Positions 1-9,535 of a stretch of DNA of 64,000 nt are shown here, one piece after another. The DNA comes from Cellvibrio sp. KY-GH-1 (GTDB taxonomy: Bacteria; Pseudomonadota; Gammaproteobacteria; Pseudomonadales; Cellvibrionaceae). The stretch is taken from positions 186,001 to 250,000 of the forward strand of contig NZ_CP031728.1 in NCBI RefSeq assembly GCF_008806975.1, read 5' to 3'. Positions within the stretch are counted from its first letter, which is position 1, and each line of letters begins with the position of its first letter. The notes beneath the pieces were generated by a model, which had not been told where the DNA came from, made no database searches, and worked only from the letters and a program-made list of their open reading frames with translations. A program made the position numbers and the translations under genes.

Positions 1-65
1 CTTCTAATCAAGATAATGATTTGCCTATACAAAGTTGAATCTTTCCCTTAAAATGCCGCGCCTTT

Positions 66-100
66 CGCACAGCTAATTGTGCGACTAACGATTTTTTAAC
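66..100 (+). terminator. Possible terminator of the gene left of the window
   Basis: A 6-bp stem (CGCACA at 66-71, TGTGCG at 78-83) with a 6-nt loop is followed by a T6 run at 92-97. The 8-nt gap between stem and T-run makes it a weak terminator candidate. In many gammaproteobacteria ffh lies upstream of rpsP, so this may separate that transcript from the ribosomal operon; the upstream gene is not visible. Confidence 0.3.
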
Positions 101-120
101 CTTAAAGTCGAATTTTAACT

Positions 121-138
121 GGAAAGCTGCGGCTTTCC
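121..138 (+). promoter_or_regulatory. Hairpin in the rpsP leader
   Basis: A perfect 7-bp stem (GGAAAGC / GCTTTCC) with a TGCG tetraloop lies 29 nt before the rpsP start codon and has no T-run after it, so it is not a terminator. Leader hairpins before ribosomal protein genes can be autoregulatory or stabilise the mRNA, but no specific mechanism can be assigned from sequence. Confidence 0.35.
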
Positions 139-167
139 CCATAAGTAAATACAGGAAGAAGACCTCA

Positions 168-416
168 ATGGTAACTATTCGTCTGTCTCGTGGTGGCTCT
201 AAAAAGCGTCCATTTTATCATCTGACCGTAACCAACAGCCGCAGCGCCCGTAATGGTCGCTTCCTTGAGCGTATTGGTTTCTTTAACCCTGTTGCTCGTG
301 GCCAGGAAGAGCGTCTGCGTATTGATGCGGATCGTTTGGCTCACTGGGTTGGTCAAGGTGCACAGTTGTCTGAGCGCGTTGAACAACTGGTTAGTGAAAG
401 TAAAAAAGCAGCTTAA
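168..416 (+). CDS. rpsP: 30S ribosomal protein S16
   Basis: An 82-residue basic protein, the usual S16 length. The N-terminus [19 protein letters not shown] and the segment [12 protein letters not shown] are characteristic of bacterial S16, which binds 16S rRNA in the body of the 30S subunit and helps its assembly. The ATG at 168 follows an AGGAAG ribosome binding site at about 152-157. It is the first gene of the conserved rpsP-rimM-trmD-rplS operon, whose other three members follow on the same strand. Confidence 0.98.
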   Translation: MVTIRLSRGGSKKRPFYHLTVTNSRSARNGRFLERIGFFNPVARGQEERLRIDADRLAHWVGQGAQLSERVEQLVSESKKAA

Positions 417-444
417 TTGCTGTTTTTGTTGTGGTTAACGCCTG

Positions 445-981
445 ATGTCTAGCCAATCCAATCTGGTCAATGTCGGGCGGATTACCGCAGTTTATGGAAT
501 TAAAGGCTGGGTCAAGGTTCATTCCTACACTGAGCCGCAAGAAAATTTGTTTGATTATCATCCGTGGTTTCTGAAAACCAAGCATGGTGTAAAGCAAATC
601 GAAATCGATGAGGCTCGTCCGCACGGTGATGCGTTTGTTGCGCATATCGTCGGCGTGGATGATCGGGATTTTGCTGTCCAATATACGGCTGCTGATATTG
701 CGGTAGAACGCGAAATGCTGCCTGAATTGGATGATGGTGAATACTACTGGAGCCAGCTTGAGGGCTTGGTCGTGTTTACACAGTTTGGCGGCCATCGCCA
801 GCGGTTGGGTACAGTTTCAAAGTTATTTGAGACCGGTGCCAATGATGTTTTGGTCGTTGTTGGCGATGCGGAGAGTATCGATCAGCGCGAGCGCTTGGTT
901 CCATATGTGCCTGAACAATTTGTAGTGGGCATTGACCTGGATGCAGGTGAAATACTCGTTGATTGGGATCCCGAGTTTTAA
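445..981 (+). CDS. rimM: 16S rRNA processing protein RimM
   Basis: A 178-residue protein, normal for RimM. The N-terminal motif VGRITAVYGIKGWVKV marks the RimM beta-barrel (about residues 8-95); a PRC-barrel with GTVSKLFETGANDVLVV and RLVPYVPE follows (about 105-178). RimM is a cytoplasmic assembly factor that binds S19 during maturation of the 30S head. It sits 28 nt after rpsP and 36 nt before trmD, in the usual operon order. Confidence 0.97.
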   Translation: MSSQSNLVNVGRITAVYGIKGWVKVHSYTEPQENLFDYHPWFLKTKHGVKQIEIDEARPHGDAFVAHIVGVDDRDFAVQYTAADIAVEREMLPELDDGEYYWSQLEGLVVFTQFGGHRQRLGTVSKLFETGANDVLVVVGDAESIDQRERLVPYVPEQFVVGIDLDAGEILVDWDPEF

Positions 982-1017
982 TTAAGGTATTGCTGAAGGG
1001 CGAGGAGTAATCGTCAA

Positions 1018-1791
1018 TTGCTTAAAATTGCGGTTGTTTCCATTTTCCCGGATATGTTCAATGCGATTGCCGATTTCGGGGTTTCCGGTCGTGCAATCAA
1101 GCAAGGTCTGGTGGAGTTGAAAATTTTAACTCCGAGGGATTTTGCGCATGATCGTCATTCTACTGTGGATGAGCGCCCCTATGGTGGCGGCCCCGGAATG
1201 GTGATGATGGTTCAGCCACTGCGCGACGCCATTGCGGCAGCTAAAAGTTGGGCGGGTGATGATGCAAAAGTCATCTACTTGTCTCCTCAGGGGAGAACGC
1301 TGGATCAAACCGGTGTTGCCGAGCTGGCAAGCTATCGCAATATGGTGTTGGTTGCGGGGCGCTACGAAGGCATTGATGAGCGTTTGCTGCAAACTGTTAT
1401 CGACGAAGAGTGGTCCGTTGGTGATTATGTGTTGAGTGGCGGCGAGTTGCCGGCGATGGTGTTGATTGATGCAGTTATTCGCTTGGTGCCCGGTGCCTTG
1501 GGGCATGCACTGTCAGCAGAGCAAGATTCATTTGCGGATGGGTTGCTGGATTGTCCGCACTATACTCGTCCCGAAGATTTTGAAGGAATGCGTGTGCCAG
1601 AGGTTTTGCTTTCTGGTAATCACGAGTTGATTCGGCGCTGGCGATTAAAGCAATCGCTGGGGCGAACATGGCTGAGAAGGCCAGATTTATTGCAAGCAAT
1701 AAACTTAACCAAGGAACAGCAGAAGCTGTTGACGGAGTATCGTCGAGACCTTGATACGACAAACTCTAGCTGTGAAGCTATAGACTCTTAG
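1018..1791 (+). CDS. trmD: tRNA (guanine-37-N1)-methyltransferase TrmD
   Basis: A 257-residue SPOUT-class enzyme that methylates G37 of tRNAs using S-adenosylmethionine and so prevents +1 frameshifting. Recognisable segments are VSIFPDMF at the N-terminus, [22 protein letters not shown] and the trefoil-knot SAM pocket [12 protein letters not shown], then LDCPHYTRP with the catalytic-region Asp. The start is a TTG at 1018 preceded by AGGAG at 1003-1007; no ATG gives the conserved N-terminus. Third gene of the rpsP operon. Confidence 0.97.
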   Translation: MLKIAVVSIFPDMFNAIADFGVSGRAIKQGLVELKILTPRDFAHDRHSTVDERPYGGGPGMVMMVQPLRDAIAAAKSWAGDDAKVIYLSPQGRTLDQTGVAELASYRNMVLVAGRYEGIDERLLQTVIDEEWSVGDYVLSGGELPAMVLIDAVIRLVPGALGHALSAEQDSFADGLLDCPHYTRPEDFEGMRVPEVLLSGNHELIRRWRLKQSLGRTWLRRPDLLQAINLTKEQQKLLTEYRRDLDTTNSSCEAIDS

Positions 1792-1800
1792 GAGATTATC

Positions 1801-2151
1801 ATGAGTAACCCGATTATCGATGCACTGGAAAAAGAACAGCTCAAGTCAAACCTGCCTGAGTTTTCTCCTGGTGATACTGTTGTTGTAAACGTAAAAGTAA
1901 AAGAAGGTGATCGCGAGCGTGTTCAGGCTTACGAAGGTGTTGTAATTGCCATTCGTAACCGTGGTTTGAACTCTGCGTTCACTGTACGTAAGATTTCTCA
2001 CGGTGTGGGCGTTGAGCGTACTTTCCAAACTCACAGCCCATTGATTGACAGCGTCGTGCTGAAGCGTCGCGGTGATGTGCGTCAAGCTAAACTTTACTAT
2101 CTGCGCGACCTTACTGGTAAGGCTGCTCGTATTAAAGAGAAGCTGGTGTAA
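1801..2151 (+). CDS. rplS: 50S ribosomal protein L19
   Basis: A 116-residue protein matching L19, which lies at the 30S-50S interface. Typical segments are [41 protein letters not shown] and the C-terminal [19 protein letters not shown] region. It begins 9 nt after trmD with a GGAG ribosome binding site and is followed by a strong terminator, so it closes the operon. Confidence 0.98.
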   Translation: MSNPIIDALEKEQLKSNLPEFSPGDTVVVNVKVKEGDRERVQAYEGVVIAIRNRGLNSAFTVRKISHGVGVERTFQTHSPLIDSVVLKRRGDVRQAKLYYLRDLTGKAARIKEKLV

Positions 2152-2180
2152 GATTAAATCGATTTTATCGATTGAAAAAA

Positions 2181-2210
2181 GCCGAAACAGGAAACTGTTT
2201 CGGCTTTTTT
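2181..2210 (+). terminator. Rho-independent terminator of the rpsP-rplS operon
   Basis: A perfect 10-bp stem (GCCGAAACAG at 2181-2190 with CTGTTTCGGC at 2195-2204) closed by a GAAA tetraloop and followed by T6. It lies 29 nt after the rplS stop codon. The A6 run before the stem would also let it stop transcripts from the other strand. Confidence 0.95.
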
Positions 2211-2336
2211 GTTTGTCGGGCTATTTATAGATTTTTTGTAGGTTTTTTATTGTTATTTTGATTTCATTTTGGTGTTGGCGGGTGTTAAGTTAGCCCCGAA
2301 TTGCGAGTTTCGATATCTGTGTGAGGTGATGGATGT

Positions 2337-3278
2337 ATGGATGAGGTTTTGCCGAAGCATAGTGCTGATCAAGTCAATATTCCCAGCGCTGCCGATTTGG
2401 ACCTTGTTAGTGCATTTCTCGATAGTAGTTGGATGGAGAAAGGCTTAAGTAATCTTACGCAAGAATCTTATCGCCGCGATTTGTCGCAGTTTGCAATCTG
2501 GTTAAACCAGAGGGGCAGTAGGTTGGATGTTGCGGATTCTGTAGCAATCCAGCAGTTCCTCGATTTTCGCTTCCAGCAAAAGCTATCCAGTAGAACCTCT
2601 GCGCGATTTCTGTCGTGTTTGCGGGGTTTTTATCGGTATCTATTGCGGGAGGGGGTGTTGAAGGAGAATCCAGTCGCGCTTATAGAAAATCCGAAATTAG
2701 GCAAACCGTTGCCGAAATCTTTAACGGAATCTGATGTCGAAGCACTACTTGCCGCGCCTGATGTAGAAAGTCCGCTCGGATTGCGCGACCGCACTATGCT
2801 GGAGGTCCTTTATGCCTGCGGTCTACGCGTTAGCGAGCTGGTGGGGCTGACGGTATCGCAAATCAATCTTCGCCAGAATGTTGTGCGTATTCTTGGTAAG
2901 GGTAGCAAGGAGCGATTGGTACCCATGGGTGAAGAAGCGGCACGTTGGTTGGAGCGGTATTTGCGCGAAGCGCGACCTGTGTTGCTGAATAATATCCCGG
3001 ATGAGATAGTATTTCCCAGTACAAGGGCGCAGCCGATGACTCGTCAGACGTTTTGGTATCGTATTAAGTATTGGGCCGAGGTTGCAGGTATTCAGGCTGA
3101 GTTGTCCCCCCATACTTTACGCCATGCGTTTGCGACACATTTATTGAATCACGGAGCAGATTTGCGTGTGGTACAGTTGCTACTCGGGCATAGCGATTTA
3201 TCAACGACCCAGATTTATACCCATGTGGCGAAATTGAGGATGAAGCAGCAGCATGCGCAGCATCATCCGCGCGGTTAA
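2337..3278 (+). CDS. xerD: Tyrosine recombinase XerD
   Basis: A 313-residue tyrosine recombinase that with XerC resolves chromosome dimers at dif. The N-terminal SAM-like core-binding domain spans about 20-110, the catalytic domain about 130-305. Catalytic residues are visible: Arg in GLRVSEL, Lys in GKGSKERLVP, HTLRHAFATHLL, the His of LLGHSDLSTTQIYTHV and its nucleophilic Tyr. The C-terminus QQHAQHHPRG is XerD-like rather than XerC-like. The neighbour dsbC supports XerD, since xerD-dsbC order is common. The ATG at 2337 follows a GAGG ribosome binding site. Confidence 0.95.
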   Translation: MDEVLPKHSADQVNIPSAADLDLVSAFLDSSWMEKGLSNLTQESYRRDLSQFAIWLNQRGSRLDVADSVAIQQFLDFRFQQKLSSRTSARFLSCLRGFYRYLLREGVLKENPVALIENPKLGKPLPKSLTESDVEALLAAPDVESPLGLRDRTMLEVLYACGLRVSELVGLTVSQINLRQNVVRILGKGSKERLVPMGEEAARWLERYLREARPVLLNNIPDEIVFPSTRAQPMTRQTFWYRIKYWAEVAGIQAELSPHTLRHAFATHLLNHGADLRVVQLLLGHSDLSTTQIYTHVAKLRMKQQHAQHHPRG

Positions 3279-3309
3279 CGACGTTTATTGACTTTTACGA
3301 GACATTATT

Positions 3310-4101
3310 ATGATAAAAACATTGAAACACTTAGGATTGGTTGCGCTTGCTGGGCTGTCTATTTCAGCCATGGCGCCTATGGCTTTGGCTCAAGGTGAGC
3401 TTCTCAAGCGTAAGTCGGTAGAAGAAACCATATTAGAAAATCTACATAAGGCGCGTCCGGATATTAATTTCGGGCAGCCGCGTCCTTCTATGATCAAAGG
3501 CTTATATCAGGTTCAAGTTCCTGGCGGGCCGATCTTGTATGTAACGCCGGAGGGTGACAAGTTTATTGCGGGTGAGGTTTTCGGCATTGATTCAACGGGT
3601 TTTTCCAAGTTGGAAGATCCGTTCGTAGTGGAAGAGCGTAAGAAAGCGTTGGCGTCGCTAGATGGCAAATCCAGCATTAACTTTAAGCCAAAAGGTAAGG
3701 CCAAAGCGGTTGTGTATGTATTTACCGATGTGGATTGCGGCTACTGTCGGAAGTTGCACAGTCAAATGCATGCTTACGAGGAGGGTGGGCAGCAAAAACC
3801 AGGTTACAACGATCTTGGTATCGAGATTCGCTATCTGGCTTATCCGCGCGCTGGTATCCCCAGTCCGTCAGCTGACAAGCTGATTTCTGCATGGTGTGCT
3901 AAAGATAAGCAATCCGCGTTAACCAAATTGAAAGTTGATGAATCTATTCCCGGTGCAACCTGTGATAACCCGGTTGCACAGCAGTTCCAGTTAGGTGGTC
4001 AGCTGGGTGTAAATGGTACGCCGGCGCTGTTCTTGCCTGATGGCAAGTTGATGCCGGGCTATTTGCCTCCAGAAGATCTCGCTCGTACATTGGGTATTTA
4101 A
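3310..4101 (+). CDS. dsbC: Thiol:disulfide interchange protein DsbC
   Basis: A 263-residue periplasmic disulfide isomerase. A Sec signal peptide ends near ALAQ (residue 28). An N-terminal dimerisation domain (about 35-95) is followed by a linker helix and a thioredoxin-fold domain with the active site CGYC in FTDVDCGYCRKLH. A second cysteine pair (WCAKDKQ and ATCDNP) and the cis-Pro loop VNGTPALF fit DsbC. It likely shuffles disulfides in secreted proteins such as the Cys-containing CBM2 proteins further right (inference). It lies 31 nt after xerD. Confidence 0.95.
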   Translation: MIKTLKHLGLVALAGLSISAMAPMALAQGELLKRKSVEETILENLHKARPDINFGQPRPSMIKGLYQVQVPGGPILYVTPEGDKFIAGEVFGIDSTGFSKLEDPFVVEERKKALASLDGKSSINFKPKGKAKAVVYVFTDVDCGYCRKLHSQMHAYEEGGQQKPGYNDLGIEIRYLAYPRAGIPSPSADKLISAWCAKDKQSALTKLKVDESIPGATCDNPVAQQFQLGGQLGVNGTPALFLPDGKLMPGYLPPEDLARTLGI

Positions 4102-4174
4102 CCGAGCGATTATTGCCAAAAATCGACCTGTGGCGACCTATGTTTTGGTGGCCATTGGCGATGGAATTGACACT

Positions 4175-4208
4175 GACGGCCACCATGAGTATGGTGGCCG
4201 TCTTTTTT
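4175..4208 (+). terminator. Terminator after dsbC
   Basis: A 12-bp perfect stem (GACGGCCACCAT at 4175-4186 and ATGGTGGCCGTC at 4191-4202) with a GAGT loop is followed by T6. It separates xerD-dsbC from hom-thrC. Confidence 0.93.
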
Positions 4209-4251
4209 AGTATTGGCGTAAATCTCCCTTAAATTTGACGAGGAACTCACC

Positions 4252-5556
4252 TTGAACCCGGTAAGAATAGGCATCTGCGGTCTGGGAACCGTGGGCAGCG
4301 GTACAGTAAATATTCTCACGCGCAACAAAGCGCATATTGATGCCCGTGCCGGTTGCAATATTTCAATTGTTCAAATTGGTGCTCGTCGCGATAACCCCAA
4401 TGTTGATACATCAAAATTCAATGTTACTCGCGATATTTTCGAGGTTGCCAACAATCCCGACGTTGATGTGCTGGTAGAAGTTATCGGCGGTACAACCATC
4501 GCTAAAGATCTAGTGCTAAAAGCCATTGAAAATGGCAAACATGTAGTCACTGCCAACAAGGCATTGATTGCTCATTATGGCAATGAAATTTTTGCGGCGG
4601 CCAAAGCCAAGGGAGTAACCGTGGCGTTTGAGGCTGCGGTTGCTGGCGGAATCCCTATTATTAAAGCAATTCGCGAAGGCTTGGCAGCTAACAACATCGA
4701 GTGGCTAGCTGGGATTATTAACGGCACTGGCAACTTTATCCTCACCGAGATGCGTGATAAGGGACGCTCTTTCGATGATGTGTTGGCAGAGGCTCAAGCT
4801 TTAGGTTATGCCGAAGCAGACCCCACTTTTGATGTGGAAGGTATCGATGCCGCCCATAAACTGGTGATTCTTGCGTCCTTGGCATTTGGTATTCCGTTAG
4901 AGATAAACAAGGTTTTCACGGAAGGCATTACCAAAATTGCTACAGAAGATGTGACCTACGCTGAAGAGCTGGGTTATCGCATTAAGAATCTGGGAATTGC
5001 CCGTCGCACTGACAAAGGCATTGAATTGCGCGTTCACCCAACCTTGATTCCTGAGAAGCGTTTGATTGCCAATGTTGACGGTGTGATGAACGCGGTTTTG
5101 GTAAAAGGCGATGCAGTCGGTGCAACTCTCTACTACGGAGCGGGTGCCGGTGCTGAGCCTACAGGCTCATCCATTGTGGGCGATATTGTTGACGTTGCGC
5201 GTACGTTGACCGCATCACCTGAACATCGCGTGCCTTATTTAGGCTTTGGCGCAGATTTTGTTTCCGAGCAACCAATTCTCGCAATTGAAGAGGTGGAAAC
5301 CGCTAACTATCTACGTATGTCTGCGCAAGATAAGCCGGGCGTGCTTTCTAAAATAGCAACCATTTTGAGCGATTCCGGTATTAGTATTGAGGCCATGATC
5401 CAAAAGGAAGCTAAAGAAGGCGACTCTACAGTGCCGCTGATTTTGCTGACCAACAAAGTGCAGGACAAAAAATTGGCTGCCGCTATTCGCAGCATTGAAG
5501 CACTGGATTCTATTAGCGGTTCCGTACAGCGTATTCGTGTTGAAGCGTTGAAATAA
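4252..5556 (+). CDS. hom: Homoserine dehydrogenase
   Basis: A 434-residue monofunctional homoserine dehydrogenase that reduces aspartate semialdehyde to homoserine in threonine and methionine synthesis. It has an N-terminal NAD(P) Rossmann motif GICGLGTVGSGTV, the catalytic-domain signature around AGIINGTGNFIL with the EADPTFDVEGIDAAHK segment, and a C-terminal ACT domain (about 350-430, KPGVLSKIATILSDSGISIE) that usually senses threonine. The start is TTG at 4252 with a GAGGAA ribosome binding site. thrC follows 39 nt later, so the two are likely co-transcribed. Confidence 0.96.
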   Translation: MNPVRIGICGLGTVGSGTVNILTRNKAHIDARAGCNISIVQIGARRDNPNVDTSKFNVTRDIFEVANNPDVDVLVEVIGGTTIAKDLVLKAIENGKHVVTANKALIAHYGNEIFAAAKAKGVTVAFEAAVAGGIPIIKAIREGLAANNIEWLAGIINGTGNFILTEMRDKGRSFDDVLAEAQALGYAEADPTFDVEGIDAAHKLVILASLAFGIPLEINKVFTEGITKIATEDVTYAEELGYRIKNLGIARRTDKGIELRVHPTLIPEKRLIANVDGVMNAVLVKGDAVGATLYYGAGAGAEPTGSSIVGDIVDVARTLTASPEHRVPYLGFGADFVSEQPILAIEEVETANYLRMSAQDKPGVLSKIATILSDSGISIEAMIQKEAKEGDSTVPLILLTNKVQDKKLAAAIRSIEALDSISGSVQRIRVEALK

Positions 5557-5595
5557 TCGCAACCCGGAAGCAAAACTTTTTAAAGGTTATTTATT

Positions 5596-6993
5596 GTGAA
5601 ATACATCAGTACTCGCGGCCAGGCGCCCGCACTTAGTTTTGAAGAAGTGGTACTTACCGGTCTGGCTCCGGATGGCGGGTTGTACGTACCTGAAACCTTG
5701 CCAACATTTTCGAAAGAAGAAATTGCATCATGGGCGGGTTTGTCCTACCAAGAACTCGCATTTAATGTGATGAAACCCTTTGTCGCCGGTGCTGTTAGTG
5801 ATGAAGATTTTAAAAAAATTATCGCTGATGCATACGCGACATTCCGTCACGATGCCATAGCACCTTTGGTGCAAACCGCACACAACGAATGGATTCTTGA
5901 ATTGTTCCAGGGCCCAACGCTGGCGTTTAAAGATTTCGCACTGCAATTTCTCGGGCATTTGCTTGATCATCTGCTGAAAAAACGCAACCAAAAAGTGGTG
6001 GTGATGGGCGCAACTTCCGGTGATACCGGTTCGGCAGCCATTGAAGGTTGTCGTCGTTGCGACAATATCGATATTTTCATCATGCACCCGAACAATCGCG
6101 TGTCCAATGTGCAGCGCCGTCAAATGACCACTGTGCTGGCGCCAAACGTTTTCAATATTGCGCTTGAAGGTAACTTCGATGATTGCCAGAACATGGTGAA
6201 AGCCAGCTTTGGGGATCAATCCTTCCTGCCGGAAGGTCGTCAACTGGTTGCAGTGAACTCGATTAACTGGGCGCGCATCATGGCGCAAATCGTTTATTAC
6301 TTTTATGCCGGTTTGGCATTGGGTGCGCCACATCGTCCTATTGCTTTCTCAGTTCCCACTGGAAACTTTGGTGATATTTTCGCAGGTTACCTTGCTAAGA
6401 AAATGGGCTTGCCTGTAGATCAATTGGTTATTGCAACTAACAGCAACGATATTCTGCATCGTTGCATTAGCAGTAATGATCACAGCAAACATCAGTTGCA
6501 ACATACATTATCGCCAAGTATGGACATAATGGTGTCCAGCAACTTCGAGCGCATGTTGTTTGATTTGTATGATCGTGATGGCAGTGCAATTCGTCAGCTG
6601 ATGGAAGACTTTAAATCCGGCAGCATGACCGTGAAAGAATCTGCTCTGGTGCGTGCGCGTGAATTGTTTACCAGTCATGGCGTTAGTGATGAGGTGACTA
6701 TCGATGTGATTCGTGAAGTGTTTGATCGCACCGAATACCTGTTGGATCCTCACACTGCAATCGGTGTGGATGCTGCGCGTAAAACCCGTCGCCGCCAGGA
6801 TATTCCCATGGTAATTTTGGCAACTGCGCATCCGGCTAAATTCCCGGAAGCCGTGCGTAAAGCAGGGCAGGGCGATGATCCGGCATTACCGCACCACATG
6901 AAAGATTTGTTTGAGCGTGAAGAGCGCTATACCGTATTGCCGCAAGATTTGGCAAAGGTGCAACAATTTGTTGCTGCTAATGTGCGCAAGTAA
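5596..6993 (+). CDS. thrC: Threonine synthase
   Basis: A 465-residue PLP enzyme converting O-phosphohomoserine to threonine. The N-terminus MKYISTRGQAPALSFEEVVLTGLAPDGGLYVP is typical; the PLP lysine lies in GPTLAFKDFALQFLG and the phosphate-binding loop in VVMGATSGDTGSAA. The size fits the longer, E. coli-like class. The start codon is GTG at 5596. It follows hom closely and ends before a terminator. Confidence 0.96.
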   Translation: MKYISTRGQAPALSFEEVVLTGLAPDGGLYVPETLPTFSKEEIASWAGLSYQELAFNVMKPFVAGAVSDEDFKKIIADAYATFRHDAIAPLVQTAHNEWILELFQGPTLAFKDFALQFLGHLLDHLLKKRNQKVVVMGATSGDTGSAAIEGCRRCDNIDIFIMHPNNRVSNVQRRQMTTVLAPNVFNIALEGNFDDCQNMVKASFGDQSFLPEGRQLVAVNSINWARIMAQIVYYFYAGLALGAPHRPIAFSVPTGNFGDIFAGYLAKKMGLPVDQLVIATNSNDILHRCISSNDHSKHQLQHTLSPSMDIMVSSNFERMLFDLYDRDGSAIRQLMEDFKSGSMTVKESALVRARELFTSHGVSDEVTIDVIREVFDRTEYLLDPHTAIGVDAARKTRRRQDIPMVILATAHPAKFPEAVRKAGQGDDPALPHHMKDLFEREERYTVLPQDLAKVQQFVAANVRK

Positions 6994-7012
6994 TAGTTGG
7001 TAAGCTTAAAAA

Positions 7013-7044
7013 GCCGCACTGGAAATTCCTGTGCGGCTTTTTTT
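7013..7044 (+). terminator. Terminator after thrC
   Basis: A stem of GCCGCAC (7013-7019) and GTGCGGC (7031-7037), extended inside by GGA/TCC after a T-T mismatch, is followed by T7. It closes the hom-thrC operon. Confidence 0.9.
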
Positions 7045-7096
7045 ATGGTCGCTGATTTACCTTGCTCTGTCCGTTTTTTAATTTTGTGAAATAACT

Positions 7097-8827
7097 ATGC
7101 AAAAAACCATACGTCGCCGTGAAAGTGTGCCGCTCGCACAGTTTGACCAGCCTTTACATCCGCTGTTGCAGAGAATTTATTCGGCGCGCGGTGTGCGCCA
7201 TGGGCGCGAATTGCAATACCAATTGGCGCATTTGCTAAAACCAAACTTTAAAGGTTTGCCAGAGGCGGTGGGTTTGTTGGCTGACGCTGTGGTGGCACAA
7301 GCGAAAATCGTGATTGTTGGTGATTTTGATGCAGATGGAGCAACTAGTAGCGCATTGGCGGTATTGGCTTTGAAGGCTATGGGTTTGGCTAATGTGGATT
7401 TTCTGGTTCCTAATCGCTTTGAATATGGTTACGGATTGACACCGGAAATTGTGGCGGTAGCCGCTGCTATGCAGCCGGATATTATTATTACGGTAGATAA
7501 TGGAATTTCCAGCATTGAGGGTGTGAATGCCGCGCGTGAGTTGGGTATCGCGGTCATAGTTACCGATCACCATTTGCCGGGTGCGGAATTGCCCGATGCC
7601 GATGCGATAGTTAACCCCAATCAACCAAGCTGTGAGTTTCCAAGTAAAAGTCTTGCCGGTGTGGGTGTTATTTTTTACGTGATGAATGCGTTGCGTGCGG
7701 AGCTGCGTCAAATCGGTTGGTTTGAGGAAAACGATATTGCCGAACCCAACATGGCGAGCTTTCTCGATTTGGTTGCGCTGGGAACCGTAGCCGATGTGGT
7801 ACCGCTGGATCACAACAATCGCATCCTGGTGGCGCAAGGGTTAGAGCGAATTCGCGCGGGTCGCTGCCGTCCGGGTATTAAAGCCATGCTGGAAGTTGCC
7901 GGAAAACAAGCACACAAATTGGTGGCGAGTGACTTTGGTTTTGCGTTAGGCCCGCGCTTGAATGCGGCCGGGCGATTAGATGATATGTCGCTCGGTATTC
8001 AGTGTTTATTGTGTGAAAGCGAAAATCTTGCGCGTGAAATGGCCGCGCAAATGGATGAGTTAAATCGCGATCGCAAAGCCATAGAAACCGGCATGCAGCA
8101 GGAGGCTATGAGTATGCTGCAAAAGACCTTGCAGGCTGATGCCAATGACCTGCCATGGGGTGTGTGCCTATTTGATGAAACCTGGCATCAGGGAGTGATT
8201 GGGATTCTCGCTTCGCGTATTAAAGATAAATACCATCGCCCGACGATTGTATTTGCTGATGTTGGTGATGGTGAGATAAAAGGTTCAGCACGTTCGGTTC
8301 CCGGTTTGCATATTCGCGATGCACTGGATGCAGTAGCAGCACGCCATCCGCAATTACTGCAAAAGTTTGGTGGCCATGCTATGGCGGCAGGAATGAGTTT
8401 GGCGCGTGCTAATTTTGCGGCATTTGCGCAGGCTTTTGATGATGAAGTACGCCGCCAATTAACTGAGGCAGATTTGCAAGCGGTAGTAATGAGTGACGGC
8501 GAACTGGCTGCGCAGGATTTATCTCTGCCTGTAGCTGCGCAATTACGCGATGCAGGCCCCTGGGGGCAACATTTCCCTGAGCCAGTATTTGATGGAGAGT
8601 TTTATCTATTGCAGCAGCGCAAAGTTGGCGAAAAGCATCTGAAAATGACGCTGGCAGTGGATGCACAAGGGCAGCAACTTGTTGATGCTATCGCGTTTAA
8701 TGTCGATACCAGTATTTGGCCGAATCCACAGATACAGCGTGTACGCCTAGCGTATAAGCTTGATATCAATGAATTTCGTGGCAACACCAATTTGCAATTA
8801 TTGGTTGATTATTTAGAGCCGCTTTAA
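7097..8827 (+). CDS. recJ: Single-stranded-DNA-specific exonuclease RecJ
   Basis: A 576-residue 5'-3' single-strand exonuclease of recombination and mismatch repair. DHH-family motifs are visible: VIVGDFDADGATSSAL (motif I), TVDNGISS (II), VTDHHLPG (III, the DHH) and a later VALGTVADVVPL region; the DHHA1 domain has KFGGHAMAAGMS near residue 420; an OB-fold follows. xerD-dsbC-recJ proximity is widespread in gammaproteobacteria; here hom-thrC are interposed, as in Pseudomonas. Confidence 0.96.
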   Translation: MQKTIRRRESVPLAQFDQPLHPLLQRIYSARGVRHGRELQYQLAHLLKPNFKGLPEAVGLLADAVVAQAKIVIVGDFDADGATSSALAVLALKAMGLANVDFLVPNRFEYGYGLTPEIVAVAAAMQPDIIITVDNGISSIEGVNAARELGIAVIVTDHHLPGAELPDADAIVNPNQPSCEFPSKSLAGVGVIFYVMNALRAELRQIGWFEENDIAEPNMASFLDLVALGTVADVVPLDHNNRILVAQGLERIRAGRCRPGIKAMLEVAGKQAHKLVASDFGFALGPRLNAAGRLDDMSLGIQCLLCESENLAREMAAQMDELNRDRKAIETGMQQEAMSMLQKTLQADANDLPWGVCLFDETWHQGVIGILASRIKDKYHRPTIVFADVGDGEIKGSARSVPGLHIRDALDAVAARHPQLLQKFGGHAMAAGMSLARANFAAFAQAFDDEVRRQLTEADLQAVVMSDGELAAQDLSLPVAAQLRDAGPWGQHFPEPVFDGEFYLLQQRKVGEKHLKMTLAVDAQGQQLVDAIAFNVDTSIWPNPQIQRVRLAYKLDINEFRGNTNLQLLVDYLEPL

Positions 8828-8853
8828 GCAGCGGTTCGCGCATTGATTGGATT

Positions 8854-9474
8854 TTATTGTGTTATTATTTTGTTAATTGTTGGTAATACATTTTCCACAA
8901 TAATGGGCTGTGCCTCAGCAGTGGGATGAATGCCATCGCGCTGCATTAATTCAGCTTTTCCGCCAATCCCTTCCAATAAAAAAGGAATTAAGCCTGCCTG
9001 ATTTTTTTCCGCTAATGTTGCATAAAGCGCTTTGAATTGTGTGCTGTAACGTGGGCCATAATTCGGTGGGATTTGCATGCCTGCCAGTATTACTTTTGCA
9101 CCGGATGTTTTGCTGGCATCAATCATGGTCTGCAAATGATTTTCTAATAATTTTAACGGTTGCCCCCTCAAACCATCATTGCCGCCCAATTCCAAAATAA
9201 CCACATCGGGTTTGTGTTCTGCGAGTAGTGCAGGTAAGCGAGTTTTTCCACCGGAACTGGTTTCGCCACTGACACTGGCATTAATAATTTGTACCTTGTG
9301 AGTTTTGTTTAATTCCTTTTCAAGTAAGCTAACCCAACCTTGCTGGATATCAATGCCGTAGCCCGCGCTCAGGCTGTCACCCATCACCAATAGCTTGGTG
9401 GTAGATGATTGCGCCAACGCAATATTAGTGACAAAAGTCAGGAGTAAAAACAGGTAAATGTGCATTTTTTGCAT
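8854..9474 (-). CDS. tesA: Periplasmic arylesterase/lysophospholipase TesA
   Basis: A 206-residue SGNH hydrolase. A signal peptide ends near NIALAQ. The four SGNH blocks are visible: GDSLSAGYG (catalytic Ser), Gly in the VSGETSSGG region, GGNDGLRG, and DGIHPTAEAQ (catalytic Asp and His). Family members hydrolyse thioesters, arylesters and lysophospholipids in the periplasm. It is divergent from ybbA-ybbP, the same arrangement as tesA/ybbAP in E. coli. Confidence 0.93.
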   Translation of the reverse strand: MQKMHIYLFLLLTFVTNIALAQSSTTKLLVMGDSLSAGYGIDIQQGWVSLLEKELNKTHKVQIINASVSGETSSGGKTRLPALLAEHKPDVVILELGGNDGLRGQPLKLLENHLQTMIDASKTSGAKVILAGMQIPPNYGPRYSTQFKALYATLAEKNQAGLIPFLLEGIGGKAELMQRDGIHPTAEAQPIIVENVLPTINKIITQ

Positions 9475-9535
9475 GGTTAACAGCTTCCTCAGCCAATAGA
9501 ATGGGCTTACTCAATGTGTTACAGGTTAATCAATT

